Assembly: GCA_002478575.1 (NCBI GenBank)
Contig: DLOX01000032.1
Span: 1 to 13,871 of the forward strand
DNA length: 13,871 nucleotides
Source of the DNA: Sphingomonadales bacterium UBA7473
GTDB taxonomy: Bacteria; Pseudomonadota; Alphaproteobacteria; Sphingomonadales; Sphingomonadaceae
Direction of reading: 5' to 3'
A model generated the notes under the pieces. The model was not told the DNA's origin, made no database searches, and saw nothing but the letters and a program-made list of their open reading frames with translations. Position 1 is the first letter of the stretch. Each line of letters begins with the position of its first letter. Position numbers and translations under genes: made by a program. Shown piece after piece: positions 5,971 through 13,100 of the stretch.

Positions 5971-6819
5971 ATGACCTTCACACTCCCCGGATTCGATCTT
6001 GATGCTTTTATCTCTGCCACATTGGCAGAAGATTTGGGGCCAAGCGGGCGCGACGTAACATCTGAGTCCGTGATCCCTGCCGAGACCAGCTTTGCTGGCG
6101 TGATGGACAGCCGCGATGCGATTGTGGTTGCAGGCCTGCCGATTGCCGCCGCTTTCTTCCAACGTCTTGATCCGGATATGGAAATCGAGATTCTGGCCGA
6201 TGAAGGCGCTTCAGTGGCGGCTGGATCGGATGTGATGCGGCTTAAAGGCAAGGCGCGGGCAATGCTGACGGCAGAGCGATCCGCGCTCAATACCGCGCAG
6301 CATCTCTCAGGCATTGCGACACTCACGCGCCGCTATGTCGATGCGATCGCGGGCACCGGCTGCACTTTGCTTGATACGCGGAAGACCATTCCGGGGCTTC
6401 GCGTGCTCGAAAAATATGCAACGCGCATGGGCGGCGCAACCAATCACCGCATGGGCCTATGGGATGCGGCGATGATCAAGGATAATCATGTCGCTGTCGC
6501 TGGCGGCGTGGCAGAGGCTGTGGCCCGGGCCAAGGCGCATGGCGTGGAGCGGATCATCCTGGAGGTGGATCGCCACTCCCAGATCGAGCCAGGCCTGGAT
6601 GCAGGCGCGACTTGGCTGTTGCTTGATAATATGGACCCTGCGACTTTACGCGAAGCTGTTGCCCTTGTTGCAGGCCGCGTGCCCACCGAAGCGTCCGGAG
6701 GCGTCACGCTGGAAACGATCCGGGCGAAGGCGGAAACCGGCGTGACTTACATCTCCGTCGGGCGTTTGACGCAAAGCGCGCCGGCCGCTGATATTGGGCT
6801 GGATTTTTTGACGATTTAG
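5971..6819 (+). CDS. nadC: Nicotinate-nucleotide pyrophosphorylase (carboxylating)
   Basis: NadC is the cytoplasmic quinolinate phosphoribosyltransferase of de novo NAD synthesis: quinolinate plus PRPP gives nicotinate mononucleotide, CO2 and pyrophosphate. The 282 residues match the family length. Visible motifs are E-R-S-A-L-N at 102-107 (R103), D-T-R-K-T at 135-139, N-H-R-M-G-L at 158-163, M-I-K-D-N-H at 168-173 (K170), E198 in L-E-V-D-R, D219 in L-L-D-N, a glycine-rich S-G-G-V, and near the end T-Y-I-S-V-G, the phosphate-binding region. All key residues appear intact. No good ribosome site precedes ATG 5971 and no in-frame alternative start lies upstream. nadA and nadB are not in the window. 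RNase T2 starts 37 bp downstream and may be co-transcribed. Confidence 0.96.
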   Translation: MTFTLPGFDLDAFISATLAEDLGPSGRDVTSESVIPAETSFAGVMDSRDAIVVAGLPIAAAFFQRLDPDMEIEILADEGASVAAGSDVMRLKGKARAMLTAERSALNTAQHLSGIATLTRRYVDAIAGTGCTLLDTRKTIPGLRVLEKYATRMGGATNHRMGLWDAAMIKDNHVAVAGGVAEAVARAKAHGVERIILEVDRHSQIEPGLDAGATWLLLDNMDPATLREAVALVAGRVPTEASGGVTLETIRAKAETGVTYISVGRLTQSAPAADIGLDFLTI

Positions 6820-6856
6820 TCCAAAATGTGAAGTGACTCGGATTTGGAGATTGCTT

Positions 6857-7576
6857 GTGAACCGACTGTTCGTTGCCTTTGCCTTGTCCGCTTCGCTCTT
6901 CACCATCCCGGTCCATGCGCAGAAAGATGGTCCAAGCTGCACCATTCCGGATCGCCTGCCAGAGCCGCGCCGCGAAAGTCCGCCGCCGGGCGAAGTCGTT
7001 AATATCCGTCCAACGCAAAATCTCCTTGCGCTCAGCTGGTCCCCGCAATTTTGCAAACGCAATGGCGAAAAGGTTGAGCATCGCCTGCAATGCGGGGGCG
7101 AGGCGGGGAAGTTCGGCTTCATCCTCCACGGCCTTTGGCCCGACGTGGCGGGAAAGCGCGACCCCGCTTGGTGCCGCCCAGCAAAGGCCTTGCCCAAAAG
7201 CTTGATCCGTCAGCATTTCTGCATGACGCCTTCGCCTGATCTGTTGCAACATGAATGGGCCAAGCACGGCACTTGCGCGACCGATGATCCCGAACGCTAT
7301 TTCAAAGCCGCAAGCCTGCTTTATTCCGCGCTCACCTTCCCGGACATGGATTATCTTTCGCGTCGGCGGATCACAGTGTCCAGCCTCACCGCGGCCTTCG
7401 CAAGCCGCAATCCTGGACTTCGCCAAGATGCGATCAGTGTGAAGATGGACGGCCAAGGCTGGCTGCAAGAACTGCGGGTCTGCCTCGATGCCAACATGCG
7501 CCCCAAGGTGTGCAACCCCGAAGATCGCGGAGCAAAAGGCAATCGTTTCATCAAAATCTGGCGGGGCGGGCGTTAG
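6857..7576 (+). CDS. Secreted RNase T2 family ribonuclease
   Basis: An endoribonuclease of the T2 family, which cleaves single-stranded RNA through a 2',3'-cyclic phosphate. Both catalytic signatures are complete: CAS I G-F-I-L-H-G-L-W-P (87-95, catalytic H91) and CAS II H-E-W-A-K-H-G-T-C (132-140, with E133, K136 and H137). Several cysteines (28, 66, 79, 106, 122, 140, 209, 219) allow disulfides, fitting export. Residues 1-21 are a Sec signal peptide with a likely cut after V-H-A, so it acts in the periplasm or outside, probably scavenging RNA. I choose GTG 6857 because GGAGA lies at a good distance before it and it gives a compact signal peptide; GTG 6833 is the alternative. The last 26 bp overlap the convergent acyltransferase gene. 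Confidence 0.93.
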   Translation: MNRLFVAFALSASLFTIPVHAQKDGPSCTIPDRLPEPRRESPPPGEVVNIRPTQNLLALSWSPQFCKRNGEKVEHRLQCGGEAGKFGFILHGLWPDVAGKRDPAWCRPAKALPKSLIRQHFCMTPSPDLLQHEWAKHGTCATDDPERYFKAASLLYSALTFPDMDYLSRRRITVSSLTAAFASRNPGLRQDAISVKMDGQGWLQELRVCLDANMRPKVCNPEDRGAKGNRFIKIWRGGR

Positions 7577-8735
7577 TCTGCCCCCGTTCAGCGCCATGTG
7601 TATCGGAACGTCGACCAAGCAGCCGCTCACATGAAGTAAGGCCATAGTCCAGAGCTCGCTTGATGGGTGGCTCAAGATAGCGTGCGGTCGCCAGCGCCGC
7701 GAGGATGGACGCGATGATCGCAATGCCAAGCGCGATCAGCGGCTGGATGCCAGTTCCCTTGAGAGCAAACAGGATCACACCGCCAATGGTCGTATGAAGA
7801 AGATAGAGGGGGTAGGTGGCCAGGCCTAGCGCGCGGACGGCGTTGGGGTTGAGCCTCCCGGACAGCCAGCGGTTGGCGCGGACTGCAGCGATCATCAGAA
7901 GGAGCGCAGCCAGCCACAACGTTGTGGGGACTAGGGATAGGGACGGGCTGGTGATCACCTGAGGGTCATCGGCCGCTTGGTGCGCGATCTTCACCAGTGC
8001 GACGATCACAAAGGCAGCGATTACCGCCCATCTCCGTCGGCTTGGCCGGCCGCATAAGTTCATCCACATCAGGCCACCAATCGCAAAGAAAATGCCATCA
8101 GTGAGCAAAGCAATTTCCGCACCGCGCCAGCCCCAGCTCCCCGGCTCGACGAGATTTGGGTCGAGGGCGATGATCCCAAACCAAAAGGCAGTGCTTGCTG
8201 TGCCTATGGTGATCAACAGGGTTTCCAGCCGGTCTATCCTTTTGAAAACCAGCAATCCAAAGACAAGCGCGTAAAAGGTAATCTCAATAGAGAGCGTCCA
8301 ATAGACCCCGTCTAGCCACGGACCGATGGGCAGGAAGGCCATAGTCCGCAGATAGAGCTCACCAAGACTCATGCTTTGTTCGTAGCCAATGGCGAGCAGG
8401 ATAAGCGCCGTGATTGTTGCAGAGGCCCATGCGCCCGGGAGCAAGCGCAGCACCCGGCTGCGAAAAAATGCAAAGGCGTTTGTGCCTGCGGAATAGCTGA
8501 TGACAAAGCCCGAGAGCAGGAAGAATATCTCAACACCAACCCAGCCAAACCAACTGAAGCTGGTGAGAGCTGGGAAGGCGAAACCGCCGCCTGAGAGCTT
8601 TGCCGCACTGCTCGTCGGCATCGCCCAAGACAGATAGGCGAGGTGGAAAAACATGACGAGAAAGGCTGCGAAGAACCTCGCGAGGTCTAAGCCAACTATG
8701 GCTTCGCGGCGGCTTGCCGGTGTGGAGTTGAGCAT
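7551..8735 (-). CDS. Acyltransferase 3 family membrane protein (OafA/YrhL-like)
   Basis: A 394-residue integral inner-membrane acyltransferase with about ten hydrophobic segments, typical of enzymes that O-acetylate cell-surface glycans, lipopolysaccharide or exported small molecules. Family features seen are G-L-D-L-A-R-F-F-A-A (15-24, R20) followed by H31 in F-F-H-L, G-V-E-I-F-F-L-L-S-G-F-V-I (67-79), R-S-R-V-L-R-L-L-P (92-100), and Y-W-T-L-S-I-E-I in the middle. There is no SGNH extension; a basic tail of about 30 residues ends the protein. AGGGA lies about 8 nt before ATG 8735. It is a single gene, separated by 230 bp from DUF4345 upstream. The acceptor is unknown. Codon use includes more AT-ending codons than nadC or ivd, common for surface-modification genes. 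Confidence 0.92.
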   Translation of the reverse strand: MLNSTPASRREAIVGLDLARFFAAFLVMFFHLAYLSWAMPTSSAAKLSGGGFAFPALTSFSWFGWVGVEIFFLLSGFVISYSAGTNAFAFFRSRVLRLLPGAWASATITALILLAIGYEQSMSLGELYLRTMAFLPIGPWLDGVYWTLSIEITFYALVFGLLVFKRIDRLETLLITIGTASTAFWFGIIALDPNLVEPGSWGWRGAEIALLTDGIFFAIGGLMWMNLCGRPSRRRWAVIAAFVIVALVKIAHQAADDPQVITSPSLSLVPTTLWLAALLLMIAAVRANRWLSGRLNPNAVRALGLATYPLYLLHTTIGGVILFALKGTGIQPLIALGIAIIASILAALATARYLEPPIKRALDYGLTSCERLLGRRSDTHGAERGQTNARPARF

Positions 8736-8965
8736 CCTTCATGTCCCTGTTTGTGTGATGGGTAGGAAGGATTTTGGGCTGCGTTGAGTTAAAGACTGGG
8801 GCTTTGGGAGTGTTAAGATTGATCCGAAATGGAGGGCTTCAATGGCACAAGGCTGAGCCTCAGATACTGATCTAGCGGCTGCTCTCCAACGCGCAGCTAT
8901 GCGAACGAAGCGTTAGAGCATTTGCTTCGTGGAAGGTGGGCTTTTGTTAGGAACGGTTGCTGAAA
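8736..8965. other. Non-coding gap with one small inverted repeat
   Basis: No credible gene lies in these 230 bp; plus-strand ATGs at 8759 and 8829 give only very short frames. ACGAAGC (8905-8911) and GCTTCGT (8924-8930) form a 7-bp inverted repeat with a 12-nt loop, about 35 bp beyond the DUF4345 stop. It could slow or end that transcript, though no T-run follows. The promoter of the acyltransferase must lie here, but I see no clear -35/-10 pair. Confidence 0.45.
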
Positions 8966-9337
8966 CTATCGCTCTTTGCGTAAGAGCAGCAAAGCCAAGC
9001 AAATCCCCAGAAGCTCAATTCCAACATAGGCCTTGTGGTAAGGAGAGGTCGCCCCATCAATCGCCATGCCAATGAGGCGGCTTGATAAAATGGGTAAGGT
9101 CAGGAGTACGACTGAAGTTAGCCCGAACCGCAACCTGTCTTGCGACAGGGCGCACCACGCAAACAAGGCCCCTTCTCCAATAAGAAAACCGCCATAGCTC
9201 GCTCTTATCATGGTTTGCCCGTCTGCGCCGCCAAGCGAGATGCCAAAGGACTTCACCATCTCGACCGGAGAAATCAAACCCCAAAGCCCGAATGACAAGA
9301 AAACGAACGCAGTGCTGAAAAGAAAGGCGCGGGTCAT
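8966..9337 (-). CDS. DUF4345 family small membrane protein
   Basis: A 123-residue protein with about four membrane helices (roughly 5-22, 46-63, 73-91 and 104-119) and a basic tail. The region I-R-A-S-Y-G-G-F-L-I-G-E-G (44-56) and the opening W-G-L-I-S-P match DUF4345, a family of four-helix inner-membrane proteins with no assigned function. Its ATG overlaps the stop of isovaleryl-CoA dehydrogenase (ATGA, 9334-9337), so translation is probably coupled and the two are one transcript. Whether this reflects a functional link with acyl-CoA oxidation is not known. A hairpin follows in the downstream gap. Confidence 0.85.
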   Translation of the reverse strand: MTRAFLFSTAFVFLSFGLWGLISPVEMVKSFGISLGGADGQTMIRASYGGFLIGEGALFAWCALSQDRLRFGLTSVVLLTLPILSSRLIGMAIDGATSPYHKAYVGIELLGICLALLLLRKER

Positions 9338-10497
9338 GCCGCCCCAATCAACTCGCGCCCGATGAGCATCCGCCTGATCTCATTGGTCCCCGCGCCAATA
9401 TCCATAAGCTTGGAATCGCGTAGATATCGCTCCACCGGCCAATCCTTGGTGTATCCCGCGCCGCCCAATGCCTGCACCGCTTCTAGCGCAACCTTGACGC
9501 CATTCTCGCTCGAAAGCAGGACCGCGCCTGCCGCGTCGAAGCGCGTGGTCTGTCCCGCGTCGCAGGCTTTGCAAACTGCATAGACATAAGCCCGCGCCGA
9601 ATTGAGCGCGACATACATGTCCGCCACTTTGGCTTGCATGAGTTGGAAGCTCCCAACGGGTACACCGAACTGTTTGCGCTCGCGAATATAGGGCAAGACC
9701 GTATCCAAGCAGGCCTGCATGATGCCAAGGCCAATGCCGGACAGCACGGCCCGCTCATAGTCGAGACCAGACATGAGCACGCCGACCCCGCCATGAAGTG
9801 GCCCCATCACATTTTCTTGCCGAACGAAACAATCATCAAAGACCAGTTCTGCGGTTGGGCTGCCGCGCATGCCCATCTTGTCGATCTTCTGACCAATGCT
9901 GAAGCCCGGCATATCCTTTTCGATCAGGAAGGCGGTGATCCCGCGCGATCCACTTTCGGGCGCGGTCTTTGCGTAGACGACAAGCGTGTCCGCATAGGCG
10001 CTGTTGGTGATCCAGAACTTAGTCCCATTCAGCCGGAAGCCGCCATCGACGGCATCCGCGCGGAGCTTCATCGAAACGACGTCGCTGCCAGCGCCTGCTT
10101 CGGACATGGCAAGCGATCCAACATGTTCGCCGCTGATTAGCTTGGGCAGAAACTTTGCCTTCTGATCTGGATTGCCCCAGCGACGGATTTGATTGACGCA
10201 CAGATTGCTATGCGCACCGTAAGACAGGCCAACGGAAGCCGAGGCGCGGCTTACTTCCTCAACGGCAATTACATGCTCCAGATATCCAAGGCCAAGCCCG
10301 CCCCATTCTTCTTCAACCGTGATGCCGTGAAGCCCAAGCTCCCCCATCGCGGGCCAAAGCTCATCACGCGGAAACCAGTCTTCTGCGTCAACGCGCGTGG
10401 CAAGCGGCGCGATCTTGTCTTTGGCAAAGCGCGCCGTGACGTCGCGGATCATGTCCGCGCTTTCGCCAAGCGCGAAATCGAAGCTGGGGCCTGACAA
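9334..10497 (-). CDS. ivd: Isovaleryl-CoA dehydrogenase
   Basis: An FAD-dependent acyl-CoA dehydrogenase for the third step of leucine breakdown, isovaleryl-CoA to 3-methylcrotonyl-CoA, passing electrons to ETF. The 387 residues span N-terminal helices, a middle beta domain with M-S-E-A-G-A-G-S-D (131-139) and W-I-T-N-S (162-166), and a C-terminal helical domain. The catalytic glutamate is E248 in G-L-D-Y-E-R-A, the position specific to isovaleryl-CoA dehydrogenase. The glutamate used by medium- and short-chain enzymes near the C-terminus is replaced in I-G-A-G-T-N-E (A369). S-Y-G-A-H-S-N-L-C (92-100) is also typical of this subfamily. The start is TTG 10497, behind a strong ribosome site. 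Carboxylase and other leucine-pathway genes are absent nearby. Coupled to DUF4345. Confidence 0.94.
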   Translation of the reverse strand: MSGPSFDFALGESADMIRDVTARFAKDKIAPLATRVDAEDWFPRDELWPAMGELGLHGITVEEEWGGLGLGYLEHVIAVEEVSRASASVGLSYGAHSNLCVNQIRRWGNPDQKAKFLPKLISGEHVGSLAMSEAGAGSDVVSMKLRADAVDGGFRLNGTKFWITNSAYADTLVVYAKTAPESGSRGITAFLIEKDMPGFSIGQKIDKMGMRGSPTAELVFDDCFVRQENVMGPLHGGVGVLMSGLDYERAVLSGIGLGIMQACLDTVLPYIRERKQFGVPVGSFQLMQAKVADMYVALNSARAYVYAVCKACDAGQTTRFDAAGAVLLSSENGVKVALEAVQALGGAGYTKDWPVERYLRDSKLMDIGAGTNEIRRMLIGRELIGAA

Positions 10498-10501
10498 TAT
10501 T

Positions 10502-10510
10502 CTCTCCCTC
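10502..10510 (-). promoter_or_regulatory. Ribosome binding site fixing the TTG start of ivd
   Basis: On the minus strand GAGGGAGAG lies 4 nt (8 nt from its GAGGG core) before TTG 10497. No ATG or GTG in frame lies upstream before the herA-like gene, and the first in-frame ATG is at codon 16, inside the conserved fold. The purine-rich site therefore supports a TTG start, which may lower translation. Confidence 0.65.
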
Positions 10511-10554
10511 GTAAAGCCTAGGCGCGCACCTTAGACGCGGCTTGGCGGAGAGAG

Positions 10555-10577
10555 AAAGCTGAAAGTGTTGGAGCTTT
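10555..10577 (-). terminator. Weak hairpin at the end of the herA-like gene
   Basis: AAAGCT and AGCTTT arms (10572-10577 and 10555-10560) with an 11-nt loop span the stop codon of the HerA-like gene. A pyrimidine stretch but no T-run follows, and the stem is short and AT-rich, so termination here would be weak. The ivd gene lies only about 80 nt further on, and read-through is possible. Confidence 0.25.
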
Positions 10578-12267
10578 AGCGGCCCTGTGTCCGCCAGCGC
10601 AGAATGACACGGTTGATAATCTCTTCTTCGCCGCCGGTTTGGCGCCAAAGATCGGAGAATAGGGGGTCGCTTGATGCAGGTCGACGTTCCTCTTGAAGCG
10701 TATCTAGGGCGACGCGAACCGGGATGGTCACACCTTCGCCGCAGATGATAGCCTCTCGGTTACGGAGCGCAGGGATCGTATCGAGAAATCCACGGGCACC
10801 TTCGGGCATGGCGGCTTTCACAAAGGCTTGGTCGCGTTCGTTGTTGAGGCGCATGGCAATGATTGTGCCGCACTGAGAGAGCACACCTTCTGCCAAATCG
10901 GATGGCCGCTGTGTGATCAACCCTAGTGACACACCATATTTACGGCCTTCTTTGGCGATCCGTTCAAGGATTTTGCGAACCGAGCCTCCAGTTGTGACGC
11001 GATCGGACGGGATGTACCTGTGAGCTTCTTCGCAAACGAGCAAGATCGGACGTTGAGGCTCTGCGCGAGACCAAATGGCATAGTCAAACACCATCCGGCT
11101 CAAAACGGCGACCACAACGGACGTAATTTCGGAAGGCACGCCCGACACATCGATGATCGAAATCGGTTTGCCGTTCGATGGAAGACGGAAAATGCGAGCG
11201 AGGAATTCCGGCATATTGTCAGCAACCATCATGCCTGAGAACATGAAGCTGAACCGCGGATCAGACTTTATCTCATCGATTTTGGACTTGAGCCGCATGA
11301 AGGGGGCAGAGTCAGTTGCCTTATCCAGTTTTCCCATCTCGTTCATGATATTCGCGGTCAGATCTGACAACAGATATGGGATTGGAGAGTCAATCGTAAG
11401 CTTCGTAATGCCTTCTGCAACGCGGCTTTTCGCGCGGGCCTGAAGCAAACATTTGGACAGAATATCTTCGTCCGTCTGACGCTCACTGCCTTCAGAAGTG
11501 ATAAGCACTTCGCACAATTCTGTGAAGTTCAGCAGCCAGTAAGGCATCGCGAGGTTTGACACGTCAAACAACGCGCCATTGGTCTTAAAGGCGGCAGAAT
11601 ATTCCCCGTGGGGATCGATCATCACGATATGACCTTCAGGCGCCAAATCGCAAATCTTGTGAAGGATCAAAGCGGCAGAAGTGGATTTACCCGTACCTGT
11701 CGATCCAAGCAGCGCAAAATGCTTTCCAAGAAACGCATCCACATAGAGGGCCGCACGAACGTCAGACGTGGGGTAGACTGTTCCCACTTCAACAAAGGCG
11801 CGGTCATCCGCTGCATAGAGTTGGCGCATATCCTCAGCACCAAGGGCGAAGACCGTATCTCCGGGCATTGGATAGCGCGTCACACCGCGGCGGAAATTGT
11901 AGATTTTGCCGGTAAGTCGTTCTTCATCGCCTTCACCCATGAAATCGATCGCAGCGATCATGAGTTGCGAATTGTCTGCGGTCGATTCCAATGTCCGGAT
12001 GTTTGCGACCAACCAAGAACTTGCAACGCGAATCTTAATTAGGCTGCCAACTTGGCCGCACATCGCGAGCGTAGGATCAGGCTGGCTTTGAAGTTGTGTC
12101 AGTTGGCTTTTGTCGATCAAGAGTCGAGATGAAGAGCCGGCAATGTCTAGCACGCGACCGATTTGAACATTTTGCAGGCCGACTTTCGTTGCATCACTTG
12201 CCGCCGCTGGTGTCGGCGCGTGGCCCATAGCGGCGCGCAGATTTTCGAAGCCAGTAAAGTCGTTCAT
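10576..12267 (-). CDS. HerA-like hexameric ATPase (HAS-barrel plus DUF87)
   Basis: A FtsK/HerA-superfamily ATPase of 563 residues, predicted to form a hexameric ring that pumps DNA. Residues about 30-90 look like a HAS-barrel (I-G-R-V-L-D-I-A-G and G-Q-V-G-S-L-I-K-I). The motor has Walker A G-S-T-G-T-G-K-S-T (188-196), the HerA motif D-P-H-G-E-Y (218-223), Walker B I-L-L-V-C-E-E (408-414), R442 in K-E-G-R-K-Y-G as likely arginine finger, and T-Q-R-P-S (452-456). In archaea HerA works with NurA in DNA end resection; in bacteria relatives pair with nucleases or Sir2 proteins in phage defence. No such partner lies in the window, and the stand-alone bacterial form has no settled role. ATG 12267 is preferred to the adjacent TTG 12270; GGA lies 8 nt upstream. 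Codon use looks more AT-leaning than in ivd. Confidence 0.92.
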   Translation of the reverse strand: MNDFTGFENLRAAMGHAPTPAAASDATKVGLQNVQIGRVLDIAGSSSRLLIDKSQLTQLQSQPDPTLAMCGQVGSLIKIRVASSWLVANIRTLESTADNSQLMIAAIDFMGEGDEERLTGKIYNFRRGVTRYPMPGDTVFALGAEDMRQLYAADDRAFVEVGTVYPTSDVRAALYVDAFLGKHFALLGSTGTGKSTSAALILHKICDLAPEGHIVMIDPHGEYSAAFKTNGALFDVSNLAMPYWLLNFTELCEVLITSEGSERQTDEDILSKCLLQARAKSRVAEGITKLTIDSPIPYLLSDLTANIMNEMGKLDKATDSAPFMRLKSKIDEIKSDPRFSFMFSGMMVADNMPEFLARIFRLPSNGKPISIIDVSGVPSEITSVVVAVLSRMVFDYAIWSRAEPQRPILLVCEEAHRYIPSDRVTTGGSVRKILERIAKEGRKYGVSLGLITQRPSDLAEGVLSQCGTIIAMRLNNERDQAFVKAAMPEGARGFLDTIPALRNREAIICGEGVTIPVRVALDTLQEERRPASSDPLFSDLWRQTGGEEEIINRVILRWRTQGR

Positions 12268-12338
12268 CAATGTGATCCAATAGCTAGTGTCTAACCAAGG
12301 CGTATCGATGAAGGGTTAATTTTTAGGTAACGAACGTA

Positions 12339-13100
12339 TCAAAATCGGCGGAAGATTAGACCCGCCAGCCAGCCCATGCCTAGTGATAAAGCAATCGCAA
12401 AGAGGCCGTAGAGAAGGGGAATGGAAACCGCAGAATCCGCGACAAAGCGCTCAAAACCCGATTTGCGAATGACGATCTTGCGGGTTGCCGCTGATAGAAT
12501 TTTGCCGTCTTTGATCAGAAAGGTCTCGGCCGTATATTTGCCAACGGGCACACGGGCAGGGATCGCGATCTTTGCGCGGTAGAGTACGCCTTGGGATATC
12601 TCGATTTCGCCCGGATGCTCGCTGAACAATTGTTGCTTTTGCATCAATTCGATCAGGCCCTTTTCGAAGCGTTGACGCTCTTCCGGAGAAGCTTCGCTGG
12701 ACGGCGAAAGCTGAATATTGCCCAGGCCCAATTCATAAATTGCCGATGTGCGTTCATCGACCAATTTGTCCAGCGGCCGGGACGTCGCGATCGAATAGAA
12801 GCCGGGGACGGATCTGAACCGCGTGCTTTCAGCATTGGCCCAAAGACCGACCACCCGCTGCTTTTCCCGAACGATGATCGATTGGGTCGGCCCGCGCAAT
12901 ATGACGGCGATGTCCGCTTTGTCGCTTGGTATTCTTCCAAAGGGATAAAGGATCGCACCAAAGAGCAGCAGCTCAGCCCCGGCAAAGCTGTAGCGAATTT
13001 CAACATCTCTTTGGGAAACATCAGGCACAAGGACTGGCTCACGCGCGGCCGTGAGCAGCATGAAGGTCGCGATGATGGAAAGGCGAAGCGCTCGGATCAT
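12339..13100 (-). CDS. TIGR02186 family membrane-anchored protein
   Basis: A 253-residue protein matching the alphaproteobacterial TIGR02186 (Alph_Pro_TM) family of unknown function. An N-terminal signal sequence (about 1-20, A-T-F-M-L-L-T-A-A-R) is followed by a periplasmic beta-rich domain with the family's V-G-L-W-A-N (84-89) and F-Y-S-I-A-T (101-106) segments, a charged helix at 138-160, and one C-terminal membrane helix (about 225-249) closing in F-R-R-F. Topology should place most of the protein outside the inner membrane. Its ATG overlaps the stop of the TauE/SafE permease (ATGA, 13097-13100), so the pair is almost certainly co-translated. This pairing recurs in alphaproteobacteria and suggests a partner of the transporter, perhaps in sulfur-compound export; the role is inferred. 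Confidence 0.9.
   Translation of the reverse strand: MIRALRLSIIATFMLLTAAREPVLVPDVSQRDVEIRYSFAGAELLLFGAILYPFGRIPSDKADIAVILRGPTQSIIVREKQRVVGLWANAESTRFRSVPGFYSIATSRPLDKLVDERTSAIYELGLGNIQLSPSSEASPEERQRFEKGLIELMQKQQLFSEHPGEIEISQGVLYRAKIAIPARVPVGKYTAETFLIKDGKILSAATRKIVIRKSGFERFVADSAVSIPLLYGLFAIALSLGMGWLAGLIFRRF

Noticed and set aside
6704..7729. 341-codon minus-strand frame covering the whole RNase T2 gene
   Set aside because: It is antisense to RNase T2 and parts of nadC and the acyltransferase, all with recognisable families, and it shows no family features of its own.
12268..12270. TTG as start of the HerA-like gene
   Set aside because: An ATG follows immediately at 12267 with better spacing from the upstream GGA.
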